Positions 1 to 6,064 of a stretch of DNA of 6,699 bases are shown piece by piece. The DNA comes from Parvularcula sp039198765 (GTDB lineage Bacteria > Pseudomonadota > Alphaproteobacteria > Caulobacterales > Parvularculaceae). How positions within the stretch are numbered: the first letter of the stretch is position 1; every line of letters begins with the position of its first letter. The translations under genes and the position numbers were made by a program. The notes under the pieces are model-generated. The model saw only the letters and a program-made list of their open reading frames with translations. It was not told the origin of the DNA and did no database searches. The DNA is taken from NCBI GenBank assembly GCA_039198765.1, contig JBCCTF010000181.1:1-6699 (forward strand). The letters are read 5' to 3'.

Positions 1-507
1 CCGCCATTGCCTGCGGCTGGAGATCGGATCATCCACCGCTGGGACCCGGCCTCTAAGGCCGATGACGCAAACGACTGGTCCGTATGTTCGACCTGGCAAG
101 TGCGCGGGAAGATGGCCTGGCTGCTAGATGTTTATCGGGTGAAGTTGGAGTTCCCGGAACTCAGGCGGCGCATCCAGTTACAGCGCGATCGCTGGGACGC
201 CAAGCTGATCCTGATCGAAGAGGCCGGCTCAGGCATACACTTACTTCAGGACCTGAAGCGGGATGCCAACATTAGCGTGCGCGGCCTTATTCCAAAAGAC
301 GACAAGGGCACGCGACTTCTCTCGGTTGTTCATCTCATCGAAGGTGGTCAGATTGCTGTGCCAAAGGACGCGCCTTGGATCGCCGAGTTCCAGCGCGAGG
401 TTTGCCTCTTTCCGAACGGCAAACACGACGATCAGGTTGATAGCATGACGATGTTCTTGAGAACGCTCGCCGAGCCAGCGGTAGAACCGCGGATTAGGGC
501 TCTTTAG
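1..507 (+). CDS. Phage terminase large subunit, C-terminal nuclease part (5' partial)
   Basis: The reading frame is open from the window edge to a TAG at 505-507, so the N-terminal ATPase domain and the true start lie upstream. The TTG at 7 is not a credible start. What remains, about 168 residues, looks like the RNase H-like nuclease domain that cuts concatemeric phage DNA during packaging. Three acidic clusters fit its metal-binding site: the Asp in HRWDP (43-45), the Glu pair in LILIEEAGSG (217-222), and the Asp residues in GKHDDQVDS (427-441). The HDDQVDS ending is very typical of terminase C-termini of the Terminase_6C/psiM2 ORF9 type. The C-terminus seems complete. No portal, head or other phage gene follows, which is unusual because the portal gene normally comes next. 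I infer a truncated prophage or relic ending here. The family call is firm; whether the gene is functional cannot be seen. Confidence 0.85.
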   Translation, partial: PPLPAAGDRIIHRWDPASKADDANDWSVCSTWQVRGKMAWLLDVYRVKLEFPELRRRIQLQRDRWDAKLILIEEAGSGIHLLQDLKRDANISVRGLIPKDDKGTRLLSVVHLIEGGQIAVPKDAPWIAEFQREVCLFPNGKHDDQVDSMTMFLRTLAEPAVEPRIRAL

Positions 508-728
508 GCTCGGCTAGAGTGTAAATCCTGACGCAACACCATCGAAGTGTTAGTGACCGTTTTGCGGGGTGCGGCCGCAGCATTCCGAAAGACATGCGAA
601 GGTCCGGTATGGGCCGTATTCGCAGGTTCTGATCCAATCCTTGCATCGGATGCTGCGGTGCTTCCAAGGTCTGGAATGAGCCCAAAGTGCTTGATGCTGC
701 AGAACATCCGAATGTCCGCTTGTCCTGA
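508..728. other. Unassigned junction stretch, possible dispersed repeat
   Basis: No convincing gene lies here. Several overlapping open frames exist on both strands (for example minus 707-504 and minus 685-494), but none has a family resemblance or a ribosome binding site. The stretch contains a 10-base palindrome, TGCGGCCGCA at 570-579, a small perfect hairpin GCATC-G-GATGC at 643-653, and a weak AACAC/GTGTT pair at 535-551. None is followed by a T tract, so no terminator is called. It starts right after the terminase stop and ends where the VOC similarity on the minus strand breaks off. I infer that foreign or repeated DNA joins prophage to chromosome here. That it is a repeat common in Rhodobacterales is only an impression. 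Confidence 0.3.
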
Positions 729-1013
729 CTATGCCGTCGATAGCTTCAGGTTGCCGTTGAAAGACACGCCTGCCGCCTCCAAAGACGCTCGTGCCGTCGC
801 GATGTCGTTCATTCCAAAGACCGGAACAGTGTTGCCTGGCGCAGGCTTAGCCTGCTCGCCAAAGTCAAGCGTCACGCCGTCCGCCTTGGAGAGCATTTCC
901 AACCATCCGGCTTTGTTGATAGGGTGGACAAGACGCGCATAGTGCGCGGCAAAGGGAGTGCTTTGTCGGACGACCTTCGGGTAGGCTTTCGCGCCGTGTC
1001 GCTCCCTCTGCCC
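729..1013 (-). pseudogene. Degraded VOC-family (glyoxalase/bleomycin-resistance-like) gene fragment
   Basis: Reading the minus strand from 1013 down gives about 94 codons between a TGA at 1016-1014 and a TAG at 731-729. The middle part reads GWLEM, then ADGVTLDFGEQA, then GNTVPVFGMNDIATARA, then SLEAAGVSFNG. This matches the usual order in VOC proteins: a beta strand ending a paired module, a loop, a strand with a 'DI..AR..LEAAGV' helix, then the next strand. The expected ending, with a DPDGN-like metal or substrate loop and a hydrophobic last strand, is missing. The N-terminal 'FY...LG' element is also missing, and no plausible start codon with a ribosome site is visible. Both ends are therefore lost and the frame stops early. 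A shift into another frame near 747 gives 'EAIDGIVRT', similar to the 'v.GmvrlA' seen in this family, which hints at an indel. This is the only sign of a gene in 508-1069. The family call rests on motif pattern alone. Confidence 0.45.
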
Positions 1014-1069
1014 TCAATAACAGTGCGCAAACTGGCGTCTAATTTTCTTCGTGCGCTTGACCCCTTCAT

Positions 1070-1951
1070 TCAGAAATCCTCAAAAAGCCCTATCGCGATC
1101 CGATTGCTGTCAAGCGCGAAAAGCGTGATCTCGAGCTGCACAGACCCATAGGCCTCAGACAGCGACAGCAGGTCTCCCGACGCGATCTGCGCCCGGCACA
1201 TCGTGAAGGGGAGCCATGCGACGCCTTCACCGCATACGACAAGCTCCCTGAGCAGCACGGAGTAGGCGGACTCCACCTCGCGCTCCGCTAGAGAGCGGGC
1301 CGTGAAAACGTCAGACAAACCGCTCTGGGCCAGTAGCGTTCCGAAATGGCTGCCGCCTGGGTAGGATAAGATAGGTACCTTGTCCGCAAGCCTGAGGTCC
1401 TCAGCGACCTTATGGCGAAGCGCACCTCCCACGATCGGGATAAGCTTGTCCGTGCCGACCGTCTTGCGCCGGATGGTCTCATCGAAGGGCAACGGCGGAA
1501 ATCCCCGCGCTTCGTAGCACAAGAGCAGATCTGCATCGCCCTGGAGAAAGAGCGACACAGACTCCTCACGGTTGAGCGTGCGCACCCGCCACGACACCTC
1601 CGGACGTAGCTCCGCGAGCTGGCGGACGATGCCGGGAAAGACACCCGCCGCGATGGCGTGCTGAGTCGCGATTACCATGGGCAGCTGTCTTTGGCCTGCC
1701 GGTGTCAATAAAACGCGGATTTTTTGGGCACGCGCGATCATTGCGCGAATTTCTGTCTCGGCACCCAGCAGAGCATCTGACAGCTCAATCCGGTTCTTGC
1801 TGCGCTTCAGAAGCGGGGCACCGACCAAATCCTCAAGGGCGCGTATTCGGCGCGAAAACGCTGGTTGGGTTACATTTCTGCGCACCGCCGCCTTGCTAAG
1901 CGATCCGCATTCGATCAGCGCAAGCGCGTCTTCGAGAAGCTTCAGGTTCAT
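1070..1951 (-). CDS. LysR-family transcriptional regulator
   Basis: The gene encodes 293 residues, a normal length for LysR regulators. Residues 1-60 form the winged helix-turn-helix: LKLLEDALALIECGSLSKAA, then the recognition helix region TQPAFSRRIRALE (28-40), then 'G.PLLKR' (44-50). From about residue 90 to the end lies a periplasmic-binding-protein-like effector domain, with typical elements such as LPMVIATQH, GDADLLLCYE and GVAWLPF. The ATG at 1951 puts the helix-turn-helix at the very N-terminus, as the family requires; a purine-rich GGGA sits almost against it, so the ribosome site is poorly spaced. The gene is divergent from the lyase-TRAP-amidase operon, with 105 bases between the two start codons. 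This is the classic LysR layout, so I infer it controls that operon, usually as an inducer-dependent activator, and may repress itself. The inducer is unknown. The end of the protein is slightly short, without the usual variable tail. Confidence 0.95.
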   Translation of the reverse strand: MNLKLLEDALALIECGSLSKAAVRRNVTQPAFSRRIRALEDLVGAPLLKRSKNRIELSDALLGAETEIRAMIARAQKIRVLLTPAGQRQLPMVIATQHAIAAGVFPGIVRQLAELRPEVSWRVRTLNREESVSLFLQGDADLLLCYEARGFPPLPFDETIRRKTVGTDKLIPIVGGALRHKVAEDLRLADKVPILSYPGGSHFGTLLAQSGLSDVFTARSLAEREVESAYSVLLRELVVCGEGVAWLPFTMCRAQIASGDLLSLSEAYGSVQLEITLFALDSNRIAIGLFEDF

Positions 1952-1980
1952 TCCCGCTCATACCAAAAGGCATGGCAGAA

Positions 1981-2011
1981 TGCAAAATCAGCAATTGCAA
2001 CCCGTTGATTT
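1981..2011. promoter_or_regulatory. Candidate LysR operator: interlocked inverted repeats
   Basis: Two inverted repeats interlock in the 105-base divergent region. TGCAA-N9-TTGCA spans 1981-1999, and AAATCA-N15-TGATTT spans 1985-2011. The perfect palindrome GCAATTGC sits at 1991-1998. LysR regulators bind AT-rich interrupted dyads, often with an N11 centre, in exactly this position, so this is the best operator candidate. The dyads do not match the textbook T-N11-A form exactly. No clear -35/-10 pair could be picked for either direction. Confidence 0.4.
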
Positions 2012-2024
2012 ACTGAAAACGCTA

Positions 2025-2035
2025 TGCCGACGGCA
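2025..2035. repeat. Short inverted repeat in the lyase leader
   Basis: TGCCG-A-CGGCA is a perfect 5+1+5 dyad placed 22 to 32 bases before the lyase start codon. It could be a second regulator site, or a chance GC-rich dyad. No T tract follows, so it is not a terminator. Confidence 0.25.
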
Positions 2036-2056
2036 GTCAGATTGAAGGTGCGAAAC

Positions 2057-3112
2057 ATGACCGAAGCGGATGTGGTGGCAAAACCGCGGCTTGACGTTCT
2101 CGCCGCAGCGCTCAAATCCACGCGCAAAATACGGCTTGCCCATCTTCCTACCCCGCTGGAACCGATGGACCGGCTCAGCGAGGCGCTCGGCGGCCCACGG
2201 TTTTGGATCAAACGGGACGATTGCACTGGGTTGGCGACCGGCGGGAACAAGGCGCGCAAGCTCGACTATCTGATGGCCGAGGCCAAGGCAGCCGGCGCCA
2301 CGGCGATCGTCACCCAGGGCGCGACCCAGTCGAACCACACACGTCAGTCTGCCGCCGCCGCCGCCAAACTCGGGATGGCTTGTCACATCCTTCTGGAGGA
2401 TCGGACCGGCTCTGAGGATCCCGCCTACAACGCGAGCGGGAACGTGCTTCTGAGCCGCATGGCGGGCGCAAGCATGACCAAGTTACCTGGCGGGACGGAC
2501 ATGCCCGCCGAGATGGAACGGTTGGCAGCCGAGCTGCGCGCCGAGGGTGAGGTGGCTTATATCATTCCCGGGGGTGGTTCCAACGCCACCGGCGCGCTCG
2601 GCTATGTCGAATGCGTCTACGAGCTACTGTCGCAGGCAGACGCGATTGGGCTCGAGATCGACATGATCACTCAGCCGACTGGCAGTTCGGGCACTCATGC
2701 GGGCATGGTTGCGGGTCTCCACATCATGGAAAGTGCCATTCCGCTCCTCGGGATCGGTACGCGTGCTCCCCGTGAAAAGCAGGAACAGATGGTCTATGAC
2801 CTGGCGGTGCGCACGCTGGAGAAGCTCGGCCATGCCGCGCCGCTCAACCGCGCTCGGGTGCGGGCGATCTGCGACTATGTCGGCGAAGGTTACGGTATAC
2901 CTACTCAAGGTATGGTCGACGCGGTGCTGAGGCTTGCGCAGCTCGAAGGTATTCTCTTCGATCCGGTGTATTCCGGCAAAGCGCTCGACGGGCTCATAGA
3001 CCTGACCCGTAAGGGCCATTTCGACGGTATGAAGAACGTCGTCTTCCTCCACACCGGCGGCAGTTCGGCAATTTTCGCCTATCCCGGCGCGTTCGGCGCA
3101 ACCCAAGTTTGA
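2057..3112 (+). CDS. PLP-dependent D-cysteine desulfhydrase / L-cysteate sulfo-lyase family enzyme
   Basis: This is a cytoplasmic fold-type II PLP enzyme of 351 residues, related to ACC deaminase. The likely reaction is beta-elimination from D-cysteine (giving pyruvate, H2S and ammonium) or from L-cysteate (giving pyruvate, sulfite and ammonium, as by CuyA). Visible elements are: substrate loop WIKRDDCTGLATGGNK with PLP-binding Lys65; TQGATQSNHTRQ (86-97), whose Ser/Asn/His line the active site; the PLP-phosphate loop TGSSGTHAG (208-216); FDPVYSGKA (301-309); and HTGG (332-335). Ser306 and Thr333 occupy the places where ACC deaminases carry Glu and Leu; this Ser/Thr pair is the D-cysteine desulfhydrase signature, so ACC deaminase is unlikely. 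I chose ATG 2057 over the ATG at 2024 because GAAGG (2044-2048) lies 8 bases before it and the extra 11 residues look unlike the family. It is first in a probable operon with the TRAP genes, divergent from lysR. Family certain; choice between the two substrates open. Confidence 0.93.
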   Translation: MTEADVVAKPRLDVLAAALKSTRKIRLAHLPTPLEPMDRLSEALGGPRFWIKRDDCTGLATGGNKARKLDYLMAEAKAAGATAIVTQGATQSNHTRQSAAAAAKLGMACHILLEDRTGSEDPAYNASGNVLLSRMAGASMTKLPGGTDMPAEMERLAAELRAEGEVAYIIPGGGSNATGALGYVECVYELLSQADAIGLEIDMITQPTGSSGTHAGMVAGLHIMESAIPLLGIGTRAPREKQEQMVYDLAVRTLEKLGHAAPLNRARVRAICDYVGEGYGIPTQGMVDAVLRLAQLEGILFDPVYSGKALDGLIDLTRKGHFDGMKNVVFLHTGGSSAIFAYPGAFGATQV

Positions 3113-3130
3113 CAGATTCCCTAAAACGGC

Positions 3131-3146
3131 GCGCCAAGCTTGGCGC
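3131..3146. promoter_or_regulatory. Perfect 16-base palindrome between lyase and dctP
   Basis: GCGCCAAGCTTGGCGC is an exact palindrome in the 67-base gap between the lyase stop and the dctP start. In RNA it can fold as a GC-rich stem of 6 pairs with the loop AGCT. No run of T follows, so it is not a simple intrinsic terminator. It may protect the dctP message from 3' decay of the upstream part, weaken read-through, or be a protein-binding site. Confidence 0.5.
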
Positions 3147-3166
3147 ATGACCATCCACTTGAACCT

Positions 3167-3173
3167 GAAAGGA
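3167..3173 (+). promoter_or_regulatory. Ribosome binding site deciding the dctP start
   Basis: GAAAGGA ends 6 bases before ATG 3180. It sits inside the longer reading frame that could begin at ATG 3147, and the protein from 3180 begins directly with a good signal peptide. This favours 3180 as the start; an 11-residue extension from 3147, whose ATG touches the palindrome, is unlikely. Confidence 0.75.
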
Positions 3174-3179
3174 AATGAC

Positions 3180-4196
3180 ATGACAACGCCGCGACTGACC
3201 CTCAAAACAGCGCTTGCAGGTGCCGCACTGGCGCTCGCCACAGCCCTGCCCTTCTCCGCATCGGCCGCCGATGTCGAGATCAAACTGGCACATCCCAACG
3301 TGCCCGACCACCCGATGGGACAGGGCTTTGAGTACTTCAAGCAACTGGTCGAGGAGCGCTCCGGCGGCGACATCGAGGTGACGATCTTCGACAGCTCCAA
3401 GTTCGGCAATTTCGACAGCGTTGTACAAGGCCTGCAAAGCGGGCTTCTGCAGATGGGTTCTGCCTCGACCCCCAACCTCGCGCCCTTTTCTAAGGATTTC
3501 CTGATCTTCGACATGCCGTTCCTGATCCCCAGCTACGAAGCGGCGGATTTGATCACTGACGGCGAGATCGGCCAGCAGGCGGCCAAGGCGCTCGAGCCCA
3601 CGGGCATCCTCGGCATGGGCTATATTGAGATCGGCTTTCGACACAATTTCAACAGCACGCGGTCCGTCGAGACGTTGGCAGATATGGAAGGGATGAAGAT
3701 CCGCTCTACACCCTCAAAGGCCCATATCGCGACGTTGCAATCGCTCGGAGCCAACCCTACGCCGATCGCCTGGAGCGAAGTCTACACAGCGCTCCAGCAG
3801 CAGACGGTCGACGGCATCGACATCGACCTCAACCTCGCCTGGGCCAACAACTTTCATGAGGTGACCGAGAACCTCACGCTCGTCGGCTCGCTTTACAGCC
3901 CACACCTCGTAATGGGATCGCAGATCTGGTGGATGGGCCTCTCGCCCGAGCATCAGGATCTGATCGAGACGGCCTTTGCCGAGATGCAGGTCTTCCAACG
4001 CACAAAGATCCGGGAGAACGAAGCTGAGATCCTCGAAAACATGAGAGAGGTCGGGATGACGGTCGTCGATCTGACGCCCGAGGAGCGCGCAAAATTTCAG
4101 GACGCATCCCAGACGGTGATCTCGGAGTTCGAGTCTGAGATCGGCGCCGAACTGATCGAGAAGGCGCGCGCCACGATTGCGGACGCGGGCCTGTAG
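3180..4196 (+). CDS. dctP: TRAP transporter periplasmic substrate-binding protein (DctP family)
   Basis: The 338-residue product is the soluble receptor of a tripartite ATP-independent periplasmic transporter; it captures substrate in the periplasm and hands it to DctQM. Residues 1-29 are a Sec signal peptide: basic start, hydrophobic core ALAGAALALATALPF, likely cleavage after SASA (29|30). The mature part starts DVEIKLAHP, as usual for the family. It continues with KFGNFDSVVQGLQSGLLQMG, and then GMKIRST (171-177), in which Arg175 matches the conserved arginine that binds the substrate carboxylate. Next come LGANPTPIAWSEVYTALQQQTVDG (189-212). After that the common 'DG.E.P' element is replaced by DGIDIDLNL (211-219), an odd feature that may mark a special substrate group. 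The symbol names the family; C4-dicarboxylate specificity is not implied. The neighbouring lyase suggests an amino-acid-like or sulfonated carboxylate ligand (inference). Confidence 0.95.
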   Translation: MTTPRLTLKTALAGAALALATALPFSASAADVEIKLAHPNVPDHPMGQGFEYFKQLVEERSGGDIEVTIFDSSKFGNFDSVVQGLQSGLLQMGSASTPNLAPFSKDFLIFDMPFLIPSYEAADLITDGEIGQQAAKALEPTGILGMGYIEIGFRHNFNSTRSVETLADMEGMKIRSTPSKAHIATLQSLGANPTPIAWSEVYTALQQQTVDGIDIDLNLAWANNFHEVTENLTLVGSLYSPHLVMGSQIWWMGLSPEHQDLIETAFAEMQVFQRTKIRENEAEILENMREVGMTVVDLTPEERAKFQDASQTVISEFESEIGAELIEKARATIADAGL

Positions 4197-4217
4197 GCCG
4201 CTTGCCCCACGCAAAAG

Positions 4218-4252
4218 GACTGTCGGCGTACACTGAGCCCTCGCCGGCAGTC
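4218..4252 (+). promoter_or_regulatory. Intercistronic stem-loop between dctP and dctQ
   Basis: GACTGTCGGCG (4218-4228) pairs with CGCCGGCAGTC (4242-4252) over 11 positions, ten Watson-Crick and one G-U, leaving a 13-base loop. It lies in the 85-base gap between dctP and dctQ. No T tract follows. A likely role is to stabilise the dctP message against 3' exonucleases or to attenuate read-through, giving more binding protein than membrane subunits, as is common in binding-protein-dependent transport operons. Confidence 0.6.
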
Positions 4253-4281
4253 ACGTCCAAACGCGCTATGGGAGCCGCCTG

Positions 4282-4764
4282 ATGCTGACACGACTGGAAG
4301 AAGCGATCTCCTGCCTTTGCATGGCGGTCATGGTCGCCACAATCGGGATGCAGGTGTTCAACAGATACGTGCTCGGCTCGTCGCTCGTCTGGTCCGAAGA
4401 GCTGGGCAGGTTTCTCTTCATCTGGTCCGTCTGGATTGGCTGTAGCCTCGCAATGCGCTCGGACAGACATCTGCGTGTGACCGCGTTGGCGGAGTTTTCT
4501 GGTCCTGGAATCCGCCGTGCGCTAGATATTTTCGCCCAAATCGCGACGCTTGTGTTCTGCGGCTTCGGCGTCGTCTGGGGCGTGCAGATGATCTTATTTC
4601 TCATGCGCACGGGTCAGCAGGCACCAGCGCTCGAAGTGCCGATCTACTGGGTCTATCTGGCGCTACCGCTCGGGCTGGCACTGATGGCAATACGCTGCCT
4701 GCAGAATCTTCACGCGCTCTGGACGGGCCGACCTCTCGGCGCCCCGGGCACGCCACAGTCCTGA
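4282..4764 (+). CDS. dctQ: TRAP transporter small permease (DctQ family)
   Basis: This 160-residue inner membrane protein is the small subunit that pairs with DctM and is needed for transport. Four hydrophobic segments are visible: about 8-28, 44-60, 81-108 and 120-142. The segment VWSEELGRFLFIWSVWIGCSLAMRSDRHLRV, at about 36-66, contains the hallmark of the family: W.EE..R..f.w......a...r...h..v. The start ATG 4282 is preceded by GGGAG (4270-4274) at a 7-base distance. The length is normal. It follows dctP after a stem-loop gap of 85 bases and precedes dctM by 34 bases, the usual P-Q-M order. The C-terminal tail after residue 147 is rich in Gly and Pro and probably disordered. Confidence 0.95.
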   Translation: MLTRLEEAISCLCMAVMVATIGMQVFNRYVLGSSLVWSEELGRFLFIWSVWIGCSLAMRSDRHLRVTALAEFSGPGIRRALDIFAQIATLVFCGFGVVWGVQMILFLMRTGQQAPALEVPIYWVYLALPLGLALMAIRCLQNLHALWTGRPLGAPGTPQS

Positions 4765-4798
4765 CCCTACCCGACCCCTTCAACTCGAAAGCGCGCCC

Positions 4799-6064
4799 GT
4801 GACCATAGCTCTCATCTTCATCACTCTCTTCGTTCTTCTGGTGCTGGGCGCCCCTATCGGAGTGGCCATCGGGCTGAGCGTGATTGTCGGCATGTTGGTC
4901 GACGGCATCCCGTCGATCTTTCTGGTGCAAAAGCTCGTCACCTCGCTCGATAGCTTTCCCCTGCTCGCAGTCCCGTTCTTCATCATGGCTGGAGAAATCA
5001 TGCAAAAGGGCAGCATGGCGGAGCGGCTTCTGGCATTCTCACGAAGTCTTGTGGGTCATATCACAGGGGGCACGGCGCATGTCTCGGTACTGACCAGCCT
5101 CTTTTTCGGCGCGCTATCCGGCTCTTCTCCCGCGACTGTGGCCGCCGTCGGCGGCATCATGGTGCCCAAGATGAAGGAAGAGGGTTACGACACGGGCTAT
5201 GCCACGGCAGTGAATACATCGGCAGGCTGTCTTGGCGTGATGATCCCGCCGAGTGTTCCGCTGATCATATACGGCACGACGGCGGGACTCTCGGTGGGTG
5301 ACCTCTTCATCGCGGGTATTCTGCCGGGCGTTTTCGTCGGCCTGTCTCTGATGATCTGCGCCTATATCATCGCAAAGCGCCGAGGGTACACCGGAACGCG
5401 CGAACGCGCGCCAATCAGCGAAATCGGGAGTTCCTTCGTCGCATCCATCCATGCTCTGATGGTGCCGATCATTGTACTGGGCGGCATCTACGGAGGGATC
5501 ATGACGCCGACCGAAGCGGGAGTCAGTGCAGTCGCCTATGCGCTCTTCGTCGAGACAGTGATCCTGCGGGCCATCGGCTTTCGCGAGGTCTGGCAAATCC
5601 TACGCTCGACCGTGCTGACTACGGCCTCGATCTTCTTTCTAGTGGCGACGGCGACGGCACTTGGCCAAATTCTACTCTTTAATTCCGTGCCCGACATGAT
5701 GGTCGATCTGATGACCTCGATCTCGGACAACCGCTATGTGCTCCTGGTGCTCATTATCGTCCTTCTCCTGGTCGTCGGCACCTTCATGGACGCGCTGGCG
5801 AATATCCTAATCCTTACGCCGCTTCTCCTGCCGGTAGTGACCGCTGTCGGGATCGACCCGATCCATTTCGGGATCGTAATGATCGTGGCCATTGCCATCG
5901 GGTTCCTCACTCCACCCGTCGGCGTGAACCTCTTCGTCGGCTGTTCCATAGGGCAGATCTCGATTGAGCGGCTCTCGGTCGCCGTGCTGCCTTTCCTCGG
6001 TGCGATGATCATCGCGCTTCTCGTGCTGGCCTTTGTACCGGCGATCAGTCTGATTCTCCTGTGA
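4799..6064 (+). CDS. dctM: TRAP transporter large permease (DctM family)
   Basis: This 421-residue inner membrane protein forms the transport channel and couples uptake to an ion gradient, usually sodium. It is almost wholly hydrophobic, with 11 to 12 probable membrane segments. It shows the expected family marks: GAPIGVAIGLS (17-27), LLAVPFFIMAGEIM (55-68), SGSSPATVAAVGGIMVPKM (107-125) followed by GYDTGYATA (129-137), then the IPPSVPLIIYG loop (149-159). The second half has TPTEAG (236-241), GTFMDALANILILTPLLLP (327-345) and IGFLTPPVGVNLF (367-379). These repeats place the two re-entrant hairpins that bind sodium. The start is GTG at 4799, with only a weak GAAAG 7 bases before it. The next in-frame ATG would remove the first membrane helix. 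The stop at 6062-6064 overlaps the next gene's GTG, indicating one transcript. Confidence 0.96.
   Translation: MTIALIFITLFVLLVLGAPIGVAIGLSVIVGMLVDGIPSIFLVQKLVTSLDSFPLLAVPFFIMAGEIMQKGSMAERLLAFSRSLVGHITGGTAHVSVLTSLFFGALSGSSPATVAAVGGIMVPKMKEEGYDTGYATAVNTSAGCLGVMIPPSVPLIIYGTTAGLSVGDLFIAGILPGVFVGLSLMICAYIIAKRRGYTGTRERAPISEIGSSFVASIHALMVPIIVLGGIYGGIMTPTEAGVSAVAYALFVETVILRAIGFREVWQILRSTVLTTASIFFLVATATALGQILLFNSVPDMMVDLMTSISDNRYVLLVLIIVLLLVVGTFMDALANILILTPLLLPVVTAVGIDPIHFGIVMIVAIAIGFLTPPVGVNLFVGCSIGQISIERLSVAVLPFLGAMIIALLVLAFVPAISLILL

Noticed and set aside
535..551. AACAC/GTGTT hairpin after the terminase as a terminator
   Set aside because: The stem has only five pairs, is AT-rich, and has no T tract directly after it.
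547..942. 131-residue open frame on the plus strand
   Set aside because: It lies antisense to the VOC-like fragment, has no ribosome binding site and no recognisable domain, and its composition is rich in Ser, Ala and Pro like a shadow frame.
872..1069. 65-residue frame on the minus strand that begins directly after the lysR stop
   Set aside because: The TGAATG arrangement looks like coupling, but the protein is an Arg/Ser-rich shadow of the VOC frame with no family resemblance.
2024..2056. Upstream ATG start for the lyase, adding 11 residues
   Set aside because: There is a good ribosome site, GAAGG, before ATG 2057 and none before 2024. The upstream ATG also lies against the TGCCG/CGGCA dyad.
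2624..3514. 296-residue open frame on the minus strand, opposite the lyase and dctP
   Set aside because: It spans two well-supported plus-strand genes and their gap, and has a low-complexity Arg/Ser composition typical of a shadow frame.
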